A DNA stretch of 64,000 bases, from contig CAMDTN010000001.1 of NCBI GenBank assembly GCA_945907755.1, positions 1 through 64,000 of the forward strand, read 5' to 3'. Origin of the DNA: Singulisphaera sp. GP187 (GTDB taxonomy: Bacteria; Planctomycetota; GCA-002687715). The position numbers were made by a program, and so were the translations under genes. Position 1 is the stretch's first letter. Each line of letters starts with the position of its first letter. The notes under the pieces are model-generated. The model did not search any database and had not been told where the DNA came from. It saw only the letters and a program-made list of their open reading frames with translations. Shown one piece after another: positions 1-10,076 of the stretch.

Positions 1-412
1 AACACTCGCGGTGGATCAGTCGGCTCATCCACAGGAACAGCGGCAGTGCAACGATCAGTGTTGCCAGCGCGCCACGAATGGCGCTTTGTTGGTAGACCTC
101 AGCATAGTCATTGAACTGCGCGTCGAAATTGGGGTCTTGAGTGAACCAATCGCAGCACTCGAACAGAATCAAGCACAGGCTGGTGACAGTGCTCGCAAGC
201 GCCGCGAGCCCAAGCAAGCGGAAGAACGCATCCCGGGCAGAGCCTGAATCAGGCGGCGCGGGCACAGGAATCTCCAGCGTTTCCGAGGCCAACGCTTGCG
301 AGATGTCTTTCTCTTTCCAGCCAGCCGACAGCAACAACATGCGGATGGTCTGATGATCCATGCCCTTGCTGCGCGCATGGGCGATGAACTCGGCGATGCT
401 CTTTGGGCTCAT
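1..412 (-). CDS. Membrane protein N-terminal part (DUF5671-like), truncated by window edge
   Basis: Reverse-strand reading from ATG at 412: MSPKSIAEFIAHARSKGMDHQTIRMLLLSAGWKEKDISQALA..., then a hydrophobic segment; open to the window edge. Confidence 0.6.
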   Translation of the reverse strand, partial: MSPKSIAEFIAHARSKGMDHQTIRMLLLSAGWKEKDISQALASETLEIPVPAPPDSGSARDAFFRLLGLAALASTVTSLCLILFECCDWFTQDPNFDAQFNDYAEVYQQSAIRGALATLIVALPLFLWMSRLIHREC

Positions 413-507
413 GGCTGCGCATGCTACTTCGCGCCGCGGCTTGAGCAGGTGCGCGATGCGCCTATGGTGAGAGCCACGGCGTCGCGCGACGCGGTGATCG
501 GGGGCAT

Positions 508-1989
508 ATGTGCGGTTTTGTTGGCATCTTTGGTCCTGACGGAACCCATGTGGCGCCCGAGATCTACGACGGTCTTCTTGCGGTGCAGCATCGTGGCCAA
601 GACGCCGCCGGCATCATCACTTTCACCAATGCGTTTCATGTGCGCAAGCGCAGAGGGTTGGTCGCCGATGTGTTCGATGCGGCTGCTATGGACACGCTGC
701 AAGGCAATCTCGGCGTGGGGCATGTGCGCTATCCCACGGTGGGCGGCGGTGGCGACGAAGACGCTCAGCCGTTCCATCACACCTACCCGTTGGGCGTGGC
801 CATGGCGCACAACGGCAATGTCACCAATTATGTCGAACTCACGCAGGACCGGTTTTTGAACCGCGGCACGCGCTTGAACTCCACCTGCGATGTCGAGCTG
901 ATCTTGTGGGTGTTCCAAGACGCGCTCTCGCGGCGCCTGCGAGTTAGTGATCGCATCACAGCGGACGATGTGTTTGCCGCCGTTGGCGCCGTGCACGAAA
1001 AAGTAAAGGGCGCCTATTCTGTGGTGGCGACCATTGCCGACGAAGGCATGGTGGCCTTCCGCGACCCCTTCGGCATCAAGCCCATCGTTTTCGGCGAGAA
1101 AACCACGCCGGCGGGTATGTCGTACATGTGCGCCTCCGAATCCGTGGTGTTGGATGTGAACGGCTACCAGCGCACCCGTGAAATCGGCGCGGGGGAGGCC
1201 GTGTTCATCGACCACCAACGAATAGCGCATCAGCGCCGCGTCACCGAGCGGCCGCACCGCCCGTGCATCTTCGAGTTTGTGTATTTCGCGCGGCCGGATT
1301 CGTTCTTAGATGATGTGTCGGTGTACAAGGCGCGCCGCCGTTTCGGCGAGGCACTGGCCGAGCAATGGAAGGGCGGTAATCACCCGGGCCCCGATGTGGT
1401 CATTCCCATTCCGGATTCTGCGCGCGATGCCGCAATCGCATTCGCCGATGCTATCGGCGTGCCCTACCGCGACGGCTTCGTGAAGAACCGCTACATCGGG
1501 CGCACCTTCATCATGCCCAATCAAAAGGCGCGCACCAATTCTGTGCGGCGCAAGCTGAACCCGATCAAATTGGAGTTTGAAGGCAAGCATGTGCTGTTGG
1601 TTGACGACTCCATCGTGCGCGGCACGACTTCGCGCCGCATTGTGGCCATGGCGCGCGAAGCCGGGGCGCGCGAAGTGTCCTTCGCAGTGACCAGCCCACC
1701 GTTGGTGGCGCCTTGCCCGTACGGCATCGACATGGCCAGCAAGCGCGAGTTTGTGGCTACCGATCGCACTGTGGATGAAGTCGCGAAGTTTCTCGGAGTG
1801 GACCGTTTGGTTTACCTTGAGCGCGAAGCCATGAATGCCGCCGTGCGCGCTGGCAACCCCAAGCTGGATGGTTTTTGCAATGCGTGTTTCAACGGCGACT
1901 ACCCAACGGGAGACTTGAGCGTCGAACGCTTGCAATTGCTGGAGGATGAACGCGAGCAACACGGAGCGCGGGTGTCTGCGGGGAACTGA
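508..1989 (+). CDS. purF: Amidophosphoribosyltransferase
   Basis: MCGFVGIFGPDG N-terminal Cys glutaminase followed by PRTase motif VLLVDDSIVRGTT. Confidence 0.96.
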   Translation: MCGFVGIFGPDGTHVAPEIYDGLLAVQHRGQDAAGIITFTNAFHVRKRRGLVADVFDAAAMDTLQGNLGVGHVRYPTVGGGGDEDAQPFHHTYPLGVAMAHNGNVTNYVELTQDRFLNRGTRLNSTCDVELILWVFQDALSRRLRVSDRITADDVFAAVGAVHEKVKGAYSVVATIADEGMVAFRDPFGIKPIVFGEKTTPAGMSYMCASESVVLDVNGYQRTREIGAGEAVFIDHQRIAHQRRVTERPHRPCIFEFVYFARPDSFLDDVSVYKARRRFGEALAEQWKGGNHPGPDVVIPIPDSARDAAIAFADAIGVPYRDGFVKNRYIGRTFIMPNQKARTNSVRRKLNPIKLEFEGKHVLLVDDSIVRGTTSRRIVAMAREAGAREVSFAVTSPPLVAPCPYGIDMASKREFVATDRTVDEVAKFLGVDRLVYLEREAMNAAVRAGNPKLDGFCNACFNGDYPTGDLSVERLQLLEDEREQHGARVSAGN

Positions 1990-2764
1990 TTTGCTGCTGG
2001 CATCTTGGAATGTGAACAGTGTGCGCGCGCGCGCCGAACGCGTGCAGGGCTGGCTTGCGGCGCGCAAGCCCGACGTAGCGTGCTTGCAAGAATTGAAGGT
2101 TGAAGACGCGCTCTTTCCGCATGCGCTGTTTGCAGAGCTGGGCTATCAGGCCATTTGCCACGGTCAGAAAACCTACAACGGCGTCGCCATTGTGGTGCGC
2201 AAAGAATTGGAAGTGCACGATGTACTGCGCGGGCTGGCGGGCACGGAAGAAGAGGCCGGGCGTCGCGTGATCGCTGCCACCGTGGGTGGTTTGCGCATCG
2301 TGAATGTGTATGTAGTGAATGGCCAAGCCGTAGGCAGCGACAAATACGCCATGAAGCTGCGCTGGTTGGCGGCGTTGCAGTCTTTCTTGGCCGAAGAGTT
2401 GGCGCGCCACCCAGCGCTGGTGGTCTTAGGCGATTTCAATATTGCGCCCGCTGATTTGGATGTTCACGACCCCGCAGCATGGGCAGGCTCTGTCCTTTGC
2501 TCTGTTGAAGAGCGCGCAGCCTTGCGTGGCATGGAAGCCCTTGGCCTCACCGATGTGTTTCGTGCGCAACACCCGGAGGCTCGCGAGTTTTCATGGTGGG
2601 ATTACCGCATGCTCGGTTTCCCGAAGAATCACGGATTGCGCATCGACTTGATGCTCGCGTCCGCTGCCGCATTAGTGCGCTGTCAAAGCTCGTCCATCGA
2701 CCGCGACGAACGCAAAGGTAAGAACGCCTCCGACCACGCCCCTGTGCTGGCGGAGTTCACCTGA
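1946..2764 (+). CDS. xth: Exodeoxyribonuclease III
   Basis: LLASWNVNSVRARAERVQGWL...CLQELK...LGDFNIAP...SDHAPVLAEF; start may lie downstream of the purF stop (annotated ORF overlaps purF by 44 nt). Confidence 0.9.
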   Translation: MNASNTERGCLRGTDLLLASWNVNSVRARAERVQGWLAARKPDVACLQELKVEDALFPHALFAELGYQAICHGQKTYNGVAIVVRKELEVHDVLRGLAGTEEEAGRRVIAATVGGLRIVNVYVVNGQAVGSDKYAMKLRWLAALQSFLAEELARHPALVVLGDFNIAPADLDVHDPAAWAGSVLCSVEERAALRGMEALGLTDVFRAQHPEAREFSWWDYRMLGFPKNHGLRIDLMLASAAALVRCQSSSIDRDERKGKNASDHAPVLAEFT

Positions 2765-3233
2765 CGGCGCGCTTGTTTGCGACGGCGTCGATTTCGATGC
2801 GGGCAGCGCGCGGTAGGGCTGCCACTTGCACTGTTGCGCGAGCGGGGCGGTGGGTGCCGAAATATTCTGCGTAGAGCGCGTTGACCTTGGCGAAATCGGC
2901 GAGGTCTGCCAAGTAGATGGTGCAGCGCAGCACCAGCGTGCGATCGGATTGCGCGGCCTGCAGCACGGCGTCCAAGTTCTGCAACACGCGGCGCGTTTCT
3001 GCTTCGATGCCGCCGGGCACTATTTGTCCCGTGGCGGGGTCGATGCCAATCTGCCCGCTGGCCCACACCATTCCGTTGCTGGCAACCGCTTGTGAGTAAG
3101 GCCCGATGGCGGCCGGTGCAGCGGGGGTTTGCACCGTTGCGATGACTGTTTCGTGAATGTGCGTCGTGCTGCATGCCGACAATGCGAGCAGCACGCACAG
3201 CAACCAGCGCCCATGATCATTCCGTTGCGTCAT
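2757..3233 (-). CDS. RidA/YjgF-family protein with lipoprotein signal peptide
   Basis: GPYSQAV...ASGQIGIDPATG...PARATVQVAALPRAARIEIDAVA; N-terminus MTQRNDHGRWLLCVLLALSAC (lipobox). Confidence 0.88.
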   Translation of the reverse strand: MTQRNDHGRWLLCVLLALSACSTTHIHETVIATVQTPAAPAAIGPYSQAVASNGMVWASGQIGIDPATGQIVPGGIEAETRRVLQNLDAVLQAAQSDRTLVLRCTIYLADLADFAKVNALYAEYFGTHRPARATVQVAALPRAARIEIDAVANKRAVR

Positions 3234-3254
3234 CGCGATACCCCTTTGTGTCGG

Positions 3255-3303
3255 TACATAAAAAAACCGGGGGCGCGTCAGAAGGAAAGACGGCCCCCGA
3301 TCT
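3255..3303 (-). terminator. Intrinsic terminator downstream of the IPMDH/ICDH-family gene
   Basis: On minus strand a CGGGGGC...GCCCCCG stem followed by GGTTTTTTT. Confidence 0.7.
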
Positions 3304-3501
3304 CGGGTGATGCAGCACGCGGCGGGGATTGAGGGAAGAAGGAGGCCGCGGCACCGCACCACGCGCGGCGGGCAAATGCCGCCGAGCTGAGACACCGTAA
3401 CGAATGCCGCACCGCCGATGCAAGGCAGCATTGTGTGAGGTGGAAAGAATGCCCGAGCAAGCACGGCATGCTCAGCCACAAGTTCCGCTGGGGCTATGGC
3501 T

Positions 3502-4671
3502 TCAGGGCGTCGAGGCCACCATGGAGGCGGCGAGTTCGGCGCAGGCCATACCCACTTCGCTGCACTTGGCGGCCTTGGCTTCGCCCACGAGGTCGTAGGT
3601 GAGCGGCGCGCCGCGTTGCAGCAATTCCTGCACCGCCTCTTCGATGGCGGCGCCTGCGCGCAGCAGCTTGGTGTCTTTCTTGCGCCGCCCCAGCCAGTCG
3701 CAGGCTTCTTTGGTGGCCAAGATCATGGCGATCGGGTTCACCTTGTCGAGGCCAGTGTATTTCGGTGCCGAACCGTGGATGGGTTCGAACATGGCGTGGT
3801 TGTCGCCAATGTTGGCACCCACCGCCATGCCCATGCCGCCTTGCAGCACCGAAGCGAGGTCGGTGACGATGTCACCAAACATGTTGGTGGTGACGCACAC
3901 ATCGAAGTTCTCGGGCTGAGTGATCAGCCACTGCGTGAACGCATCCACGATGGCCGTGTCTTTTTCAATCTCGGGGTACTCCTTGCCGATTTCGAAAAAC
4001 ACTTCGCGGAACAAGCGGCAGCCGTTCAGAACATTGTCTTTGATAATCGCGGTGACGCGCTTCTTGCCGTCCTTCGGCGCGCCTTGCGGGCGGGCGCGGC
4101 ACAATTCAAACGCCTTGCGAATAACGCGCGCGGCGCCCTCGCGCGTGATCAAGCGCACATCCACAGCCACCTTGGCGCAGCCGCCAGGTTTCAGCACGCC
4201 GCCAATACCAGAATAAAGTCCCTCGGTGCCTTCGCGCACAAAGAGGATGTCCACTTTGCCGGGCTTCCACACTTGCACGCGTTGGCCATGAATGCGGTGA
4301 TCCACGCCGGGGTACAACTTCACTGGGCGGACATTGGCGTAAAGCTCAAGGCGCGTGCGATTGCCAATCACTGGCGACCATCCCGCCATGTTGCCATCAG
4401 CCATGGTCAGCGGCCCGCCGGTGCCATCGGGATCGGGCCAACCCACCGCGCCGAGCAGCAGCACATCCGCCGCCTTGCACTTCTCGAAGCTGCCTTCGGG
4501 CCAGTCGCTCTTGCGTCCGTTGGCCAAGTAATACTGCCCGCCGCACGGAATCTCGGTGATGTCCCAAGTGATGCCCAGCGGTGCGCTCACCGCATGCAAC
4601 ACGCGCAAGCCTTCGCGCAAAACTTCAGGGCCGGTTCCGTCTCCAGGCAGCGTGACGAGGTGGTAACTCAT
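3502..4671 (-). CDS. Isocitrate/isopropylmalate dehydrogenase family protein (leuB-like)
   Basis: MSYHLVTLPGDGTGPEV...REGTEGLYSG...NMFGDIVTDLASVLQGGMGMA...EPIHGSAPKYTG. Confidence 0.9.
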   Translation of the reverse strand: MSYHLVTLPGDGTGPEVLREGLRVLHAVSAPLGITWDITEIPCGGQYYLANGRKSDWPEGSFEKCKAADVLLLGAVGWPDPDGTGGPLTMADGNMAGWSPVIGNRTRLELYANVRPVKLYPGVDHRIHGQRVQVWKPGKVDILFVREGTEGLYSGIGGVLKPGGCAKVAVDVRLITREGAARVIRKAFELCRARPQGAPKDGKKRVTAIIKDNVLNGCRLFREVFFEIGKEYPEIEKDTAIVDAFTQWLITQPENFDVCVTTNMFGDIVTDLASVLQGGMGMAVGANIGDNHAMFEPIHGSAPKYTGLDKVNPIAMILATKEACDWLGRRKKDTKLLRAGAAIEEAVQELLQRGAPLTYDLVGEAKAAKCSEVGMACAELAASMVASTP

Positions 4672-4724
4672 GCCTGCGTGTTAGCAGGCGGCGGGCGCCG
4701 ATTCACGGCCAGAGCAAGGCTTCG

Positions 4725-6080
4725 TCAACCCTTCTTTGCGGGCTTCACAGTGGACTTCATCAGCCCCAACCAGTTCTTTGTATTGGGCGTGAACAAGGGG
4801 AAGAAGTCCTTGGGCGCATCGAAGCTGAAGGTGCCCTTCAAGACTTCCGCGAAGACTTGGCGGAAGTCAATGCTGACGCGCAGGTCGCGGCCGTCTTCGA
4901 GGTTCTTGGTTTCGAGGCTGCCGTAGTCGCCGTGCACTTTGCCGCCCTCGACGCCGCCGCCTAAGAGCAGCATGCACGAGCCGCGCCCGTGATCGGTGCC
5001 GCGGTTGCCGTTCTCGGCCACGGTGCGACCGAACTCTGTCATCACCATCACTTGCGTGCGTGCCAAGGCAGGGCCCAAATCCTTGGCGAACGCGGCAATG
5101 GCGTCGCACAGCTCTTTCAAGTTGCGTTGCATGGAACCATCCACCGAGCCTTCGCCTTGGTGCATGTCCCAGCCGCCGTAATCCAACGCAGCCACTTGCA
5201 AGCCGGCATTATTCCGAATGACGCGCGAGATCATGCGCAAACGCTGCGACAGCGCATCGCGCCCATAGAGAGTGTCGTCTTGGCCGCCGGGCGGTTCCTT
5301 CTCGATCACATCCCAGAAGTGGCGCAGCGTTTCAATAGTGTGGCGGCCAACTTCGACAGCCTCTTCACGCCCGCGGGCTTCGCCGCCGGTTTCCATGGCG
5401 CCCGCTTCTTCCATAATGCCGCCGTTGCGATAGACATCGTCGAAGAGGTCTAACAGGCCTTCGCTGTCGTTGCGGCGCAGTTGCGGCACGGCCAACACCG
5501 GCTGCTTGCCGCGCAAACTCCGTGGCAGCAAACCTTGCATGGCCAATGCACGCAATGGCGTTGCATTCTGCGCAGCGGTGTCGCGCAGGAAACGATTCAG
5601 CCAACCGTTCTTCACCAAGCGGTCGCCGGGCGCCGCGTATTCCATGAAATCTTGAGCGTCGAAGTGGCTGCGCGTCGGATGCGGCGAACCCGTGCCCAGA
5701 ATGGGCGCGAATTGCTTGCTGTCCCAGAAGGGCTTCAGCGCGGACATCGCGGGGTGCATCCCGTATTTATTGTCCAGCACAACGATGCCCGCTTCGTCCG
5801 CCGTGGTTTCGGTTTGAATGCCGATTTGCGGGCGCACCATCGCATAGGCCTTGTCCGAATAAGGCACGATGATGTTCAGCGGGTCTGCGCCGCCGCGCAG
5901 ATAGATGACAACCAGCGCGGGGAGTTCCGCGGTCGCATTAGGAGCAAGACCAGCGCGCGGCTCCGCGAACAGAGTGGGGAAGCCACCAAGTCCGCCCAGT
6001 AGCGGCCCAGCCAGCATGATGCCAGCGGATGCAGCCAAGAAATTGCGGCGGTCGTGATTGCAGTGATGTTTGTTCTTCAT
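4725..6080 (-). CDS. DUF1501 domain protein (Tat-like signal)
   Basis: DRRNFLAASAGIMLAGPLLGG; VMTEFGRTVAENGNRGTDHGRGSCMLLLGGGVEGGKVHGDY. Confidence 0.9.
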   Translation of the reverse strand: MKNKHHCNHDRRNFLAASAGIMLAGPLLGGLGGFPTLFAEPRAGLAPNATAELPALVVIYLRGGADPLNIIVPYSDKAYAMVRPQIGIQTETTADEAGIVVLDNKYGMHPAMSALKPFWDSKQFAPILGTGSPHPTRSHFDAQDFMEYAAPGDRLVKNGWLNRFLRDTAAQNATPLRALAMQGLLPRSLRGKQPVLAVPQLRRNDSEGLLDLFDDVYRNGGIMEEAGAMETGGEARGREEAVEVGRHTIETLRHFWDVIEKEPPGGQDDTLYGRDALSQRLRMISRVIRNNAGLQVAALDYGGWDMHQGEGSVDGSMQRNLKELCDAIAAFAKDLGPALARTQVMVMTEFGRTVAENGNRGTDHGRGSCMLLLGGGVEGGKVHGDYGSLETKNLEDGRDLRVSIDFRQVFAEVLKGTFSFDAPKDFFPLFTPNTKNWLGLMKSTVKPAKKG

Positions 6081-6089
6081 CGGTTCATC

Positions 6090-7715
6090 TCACTGTTGCT
6101 GAAACTCCGGGCTTCCGAGCAGGACTCCAACAAGGTCTTTCGCTAATGCGTCGCGGCCTGCGCTGTCCGCGGCTTTGCCTGTGGACACGCGCTGCAACAC
6201 GAGGCGCTCGATGACGCCGGCTGTAGCTGGGCCCAACCCTTGCGGCACAATGCGCTGCGCCAATGTGTTGCCAAGTTCCATGGGGTCTGCGGGCAGGCTC
6301 GCATAGAACGCGGGTGCGATGACCACGCCGCGCAGCGTGCCGCGCGCCAACGCCAATGCGAAGCGCCAACGCAAGGCCATCACGCCGGGGTCGCGCCAGG
6401 CTTCCGCGGTTTCGGCCCAGCCAGTTGGGTCTTCCATGTTGTAGATGCGCAGGCCCAAGTTGCTGACGGCTTCGGTCACGGCGTTGGCATCGACCACCGT
6501 CGCATCTGTGACGCGCAACGCAGACACCACGAATTCGAAGGGCGTCTTGAACTTGGCCATGAAATGTTCGCGCGAATAGAAATCCGGGTGCGTGACAATC
6601 GCCTTCACCACGGCGCGCAGATCGCCCTTGGTGTTGCGGAAGGCGTCTTTGCCGGCGGCGACGATGGCCGCGGGCGGGTTGTCATTCACGAACCAGCGCG
6701 TGAGCTTCTTGGCGATGAACTCTGCCGTGTTCTCGTGGGCGCACAGGCGCTTCAGCACAGCTTCGCCTTCGGTGAGGCCCTCTTCGCGGCGCCCTTCCTG
6801 CAAGCCTTTTCCGAACACGACTTTGGGTTCCGTGTCGTGCATGTCTTGCTTGAACGAGAAACCGCTGCCTTCTTTGGCGTCGAAGTCCACGGACCATCCG
6901 GTGAAGGCGCGCGCGACTTCCGTGACATCCTTTTGCGTGTAGCCGTTATCCACGCCCAAGGTGTGCAATTCCATCAGCTCGCGCGCATAGTTTTCGTTCA
7001 AGCCCGATTGACGCGCAATTTCCACTTGCTCGCGCGCGGCTTGCTCGGAACCGGTTTGGCGGCGCACGCGGCGTTCAATCATGCGCAGTTCTGAGCGTGG
7101 CGGGGCGCGGCGGCTGAGCGCGTTGTCGAGATACACCAACATGGCGGGGTGGTGCGCGGTGGCCGAGAGCATGTCCGCGAACTTGCCGAAAATGTTTGGA
7201 CGCAGCGCAGCCTCTTCATAGTGCGTGGCGGTGAGCGCCACCGATTCCTTGTTCACGTCGACATTGAAATGATTGCGCCAGAAATCGGCGAGTACTTCGA
7301 AGAGCTGGCGTTCGGAATGCAAGGCGCGCAGCACTACGACTTGCTTCAGTTCCGTCGACGCTTGCTGCCGCAGGCGGTTGCGTTGCTGCTGATCGGTGGG
7401 GCTTGCGGCGGCGTTGATCTCGATGAAGGTGCGTCCGAGAGTCTTGAAGCGCGCGAGGTCTTTCGCCAACGCCGCATCCACACTCGCGTCAGCTGCGAAC
7501 TGCGCGTCGATCCACGCGGTCAAGCCTAGGCTCTTCAGCGCAGCTTGATCCGCAGGGCGCGCGCCCCAAGTGAGGCGCGAGAGAATGTGCACGGCGCGCT
7601 CCTCGTCGCTCAGCGGGCTCGCTGGATCGCGACGGGGCGCATTGTTCTGCGCAACGAGGGCGCATGTGCATAGGCACAAGACCCACAGGAACTTCACTGG
7701 CATGGCGGCCTCCAA
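6090..7715 (-). CDS. DUF1800 domain protein
   Basis: HILSRLTWGARPADQ...DFWRNHFNVD...NENYARELMELHTLGVDNGYTQKDVTEVARAFTGW. Confidence 0.92.
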   Translation of the reverse strand: MEAAMPVKFLWVLCLCTCALVAQNNAPRRDPASPLSDEERAVHILSRLTWGARPADQAALKSLGLTAWIDAQFAADASVDAALAKDLARFKTLGRTFIEINAAASPTDQQQRNRLRQQASTELKQVVVLRALHSERQLFEVLADFWRNHFNVDVNKESVALTATHYEEAALRPNIFGKFADMLSATAHHPAMLVYLDNALSRRAPPRSELRMIERRVRRQTGSEQAAREQVEIARQSGLNENYARELMELHTLGVDNGYTQKDVTEVARAFTGWSVDFDAKEGSGFSFKQDMHDTEPKVVFGKGLQEGRREEGLTEGEAVLKRLCAHENTAEFIAKKLTRWFVNDNPPAAIVAAGKDAFRNTKGDLRAVVKAIVTHPDFYSREHFMAKFKTPFEFVVSALRVTDATVVDANAVTEAVSNLGLRIYNMEDPTGWAETAEAWRDPGVMALRWRFALALARGTLRGVVIAPAFYASLPADPMELGNTLAQRIVPQGLGPATAGVIERLVLQRVSTGKAADSAGRDALAKDLVGVLLGSPEFQQQ

Positions 7716-7783
7716 GTAAGGGGCCCGCCAGCTTACACCCGTGCGCTACGCAGTTTCTACCTGCGCCCGCACGCACTGTGCTC

Positions 7784-9340
7784 TCAATACGCGCGGGCGA
7801 AGATGACGCGACCGTTGCTGGGTTGGCCTGAGACGGGGTCGGTGCCTGCGGCGCGCATATCTACGGGGCCCGCGGCACTGTCGATGCTGTCGGCCAGAGG
7901 GATGCAACGAATGGTGGCCTTGGTGTCAGCCTTGATTTTTGTTTCGGTGGCCGCTGTGCCGTCCCAGTGCATCAAGAAGAAGCCGCCACCTTCGAGGCGC
8001 GCTTTGAAGTCGTCATAGGAATCGACGCTGTGCGTGTTGGCGGTGCGGAAGGCGCGGGCGCGGTCCAGCAAGGTTTGCTGCTGGCTCGCAAGGCAGCCTT
8101 GCAGCCAGGCACGGTCGAGGCCAGCAGCATCGACAATGTTCTTGGCGCGGTCCACGCGAGTGACCACCACGGCTTTCTTATTCTGCAAATCGCGTGGGCC
8201 CACTTCGATACGCACGGGCACGCCGCGCTGTTCCCAGTGGAAAAATTTATCCGGCGGACGCAGGCCGTCGCGCAAGTCCAGCACAATGCGGCGCCCGTCA
8301 CCGGGCAGCAGCATCGAAACGATTTCTCGGTTGCCCATGGCGTGCGCGGCTTGCTCGCCACCAGCGAGTTGCACCATCAAGGCGCGCGCGTAAGCCAGCA
8401 CCGCTTCGCGCTCTTCGTCTTTGCGATAGATGGGCACGATAGCCACCACCACCGGCGCAATAGCGGGCGGCAGCACCAAACCTTCGTCATCGGAATGCGT
8501 CATGATGACGCCGCCGATGAGCCGCGTGGACACGCCCCAACTCGTCGTCCACACATGTTCGATGCGCTGATCGCGCGTTTGAAACTTGATGTCGAAGGCC
8601 TTGGAGAAGTTCTGCCCGAGGTTGTGACTGGTGCCCGCTTGCAGCGCCTTGCCGTCTTGCATCAGCGCTTCGATGCAATAGGTGTTGTCGGCGCCAGCGA
8701 ATCGTTCCGCCGCGCTCTTCGCGCCTTTCACCACAGGAATGGCCAACACATTTTCGGCAAACTCCTCATACACATCCAACATGCGCCGGGTTTCTTCTTC
8801 GGCTTCCGTGGGCGTCTCGTGAGCGGTGTGCCCTTCTTGCCACAGAAACTCCATGGTGCGCAAGAACAAGCGTGTGCGCATTTCCCAGCGCACCACATTG
8901 GCCCATTGATTGATCAGCAGCGGCAAGTCGCGCCAGCTTTGCACCCACTGCGCATACATGTGCCCGATGATGGTTTCGGAAGTGGGGCGCACGATGAGCG
9001 GCTCTTCGATGGCGCCCTTGGGACGCAGCCCGCCAGCGCCGTCTTGTTCCAGTCCCGAATGAGTGACCACTGCGCATTCCATGGCGAAGCCTTCCACATG
9101 CTTCGCTTCCTTGGCTAAAAAGCTCATCGGGATGAACAACGGGAAGTACGCATTCACATGGCCCGTGGCTTTGAAGCGTGCGTCGAGTTGGTCGCGGATC
9201 AATTCCCAAATGCCGAAACCGTGAGGTTTGATGACCATGCAGCCGCGCACGGGGGAGTGGTCGGCCATGTCACCGGCGGCGATGACATCGAGGTACCACT
9301 GGGAGTAATCCTTGGCGCGGGTCGTGATGTTGGTGGCCAT
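7784..9340 (-). CDS. proS: Prolyl-tRNA synthetase (archaeal/eukaryal type)
   Basis: MATNITTRAKDYSQWYLDVI...RPTSETIIGHMYAQWVQSWRDLPLLINQWANVVRWEMRTRLFLRTMEFLWQEGHTAH. Confidence 0.95.
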   Translation of the reverse strand: MATNITTRAKDYSQWYLDVIAAGDMADHSPVRGCMVIKPHGFGIWELIRDQLDARFKATGHVNAYFPLFIPMSFLAKEAKHVEGFAMECAVVTHSGLEQDGAGGLRPKGAIEEPLIVRPTSETIIGHMYAQWVQSWRDLPLLINQWANVVRWEMRTRLFLRTMEFLWQEGHTAHETPTEAEEETRRMLDVYEEFAENVLAIPVVKGAKSAAERFAGADNTYCIEALMQDGKALQAGTSHNLGQNFSKAFDIKFQTRDQRIEHVWTTSWGVSTRLIGGVIMTHSDDEGLVLPPAIAPVVVAIVPIYRKDEEREAVLAYARALMVQLAGGEQAAHAMGNREIVSMLLPGDGRRIVLDLRDGLRPPDKFFHWEQRGVPVRIEVGPRDLQNKKAVVVTRVDRAKNIVDAAGLDRAWLQGCLASQQQTLLDRARAFRTANTHSVDSYDDFKARLEGGGFFLMHWDGTAATETKIKADTKATIRCIPLADSIDSAAGPVDMRAAGTDPVSGQPSNGRVIFARAY

Positions 9341-9487
9341 GAGCAGTCCGGTCCTTACCGGCGCGCCATGATGCCCGATGGGCGCAGCCCGCAAAAGGCG
9401 CAGCCCCAAACGCCCCCTGCGTGGCACTGTGCGCACTGCCTTCTAAGGCTCATACTGCGGCAGCGGAGCAATCCGCAAGGAGCAGCC

Positions 9488-9946
9488 ATGGACATTCTTC
9501 ACCATGTTCTCAGCGCCGTTGCCGCAGTGGCCGCATTTGGCATCACTGTGGCCATCATTGAAAAGCTCTCGCACAAGTTGATGCCCGCACCGTCGGATCT
9601 GCGCGCGTTGTGCAAGGACAAGGTGCTGATGAAGGCTTCGTCCAAAGGCGACGCAACGGCCCGCGCGACGCTGAAGCGCGCCATCGACGCCATGGGCTTC
9701 AAGCACAAGGGCGTGATTGTGTTGGGCTGGACTTTGGGCGCCGTCGTCGGCAGCAGTGTTGGCGCGCTGCTGAACGAACCATTCGCTCCGCGCATCGCAC
9801 TGCTGGTGGCAGCATTCAACGCCTTCGGCGTGTGGTTTGTGGGGCGCATGCTCCCGCATCCGCGCTGGATGAGCACTTGTGGCTATCTGTTGCCATGGGC
9901 CGCCGCCGTGATGACCGCTTTCGCTTGGACGGGCTGCTTCACTTGA
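9488..9946 (+). CDS. Hypothetical membrane protein
   Basis: MDILHHVLSAVAAVAAFGITVAIIEKL...; several hydrophobic segments. Confidence 0.6.
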   Translation: MDILHHVLSAVAAVAAFGITVAIIEKLSHKLMPAPSDLRALCKDKVLMKASSKGDATARATLKRAIDAMGFKHKGVIVLGWTLGAVVGSSVGALLNEPFAPRIALLVAAFNAFGVWFVGRMLPHPRWMSTCGYLLPWAAAVMTAFAWTGCFT

Positions 9947-10076
9947 AAGGGCTGATGTCCACGGCAGTTTGCCGCGAGCGATAGAAGCGCACGCTATTTG
10001 ACATTCGGACTTTGCAGCATGCCGCAGGGTGTAGCCTGCGGCCTTGTCGGGACATGTGCCCGATCTGGAGGCCGCC

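Noticed and set aside
3496-4926. Long plus-strand ORF (476 aa) opposite the IPMDH-family gene, and many similar antisense ORFs (e.g. 7967-9118, 32891-34186, 44194-45528)
   Set aside because: Composition-driven shadow ORFs opposite confident genes in GC-rich DNA; no recognisable domains.
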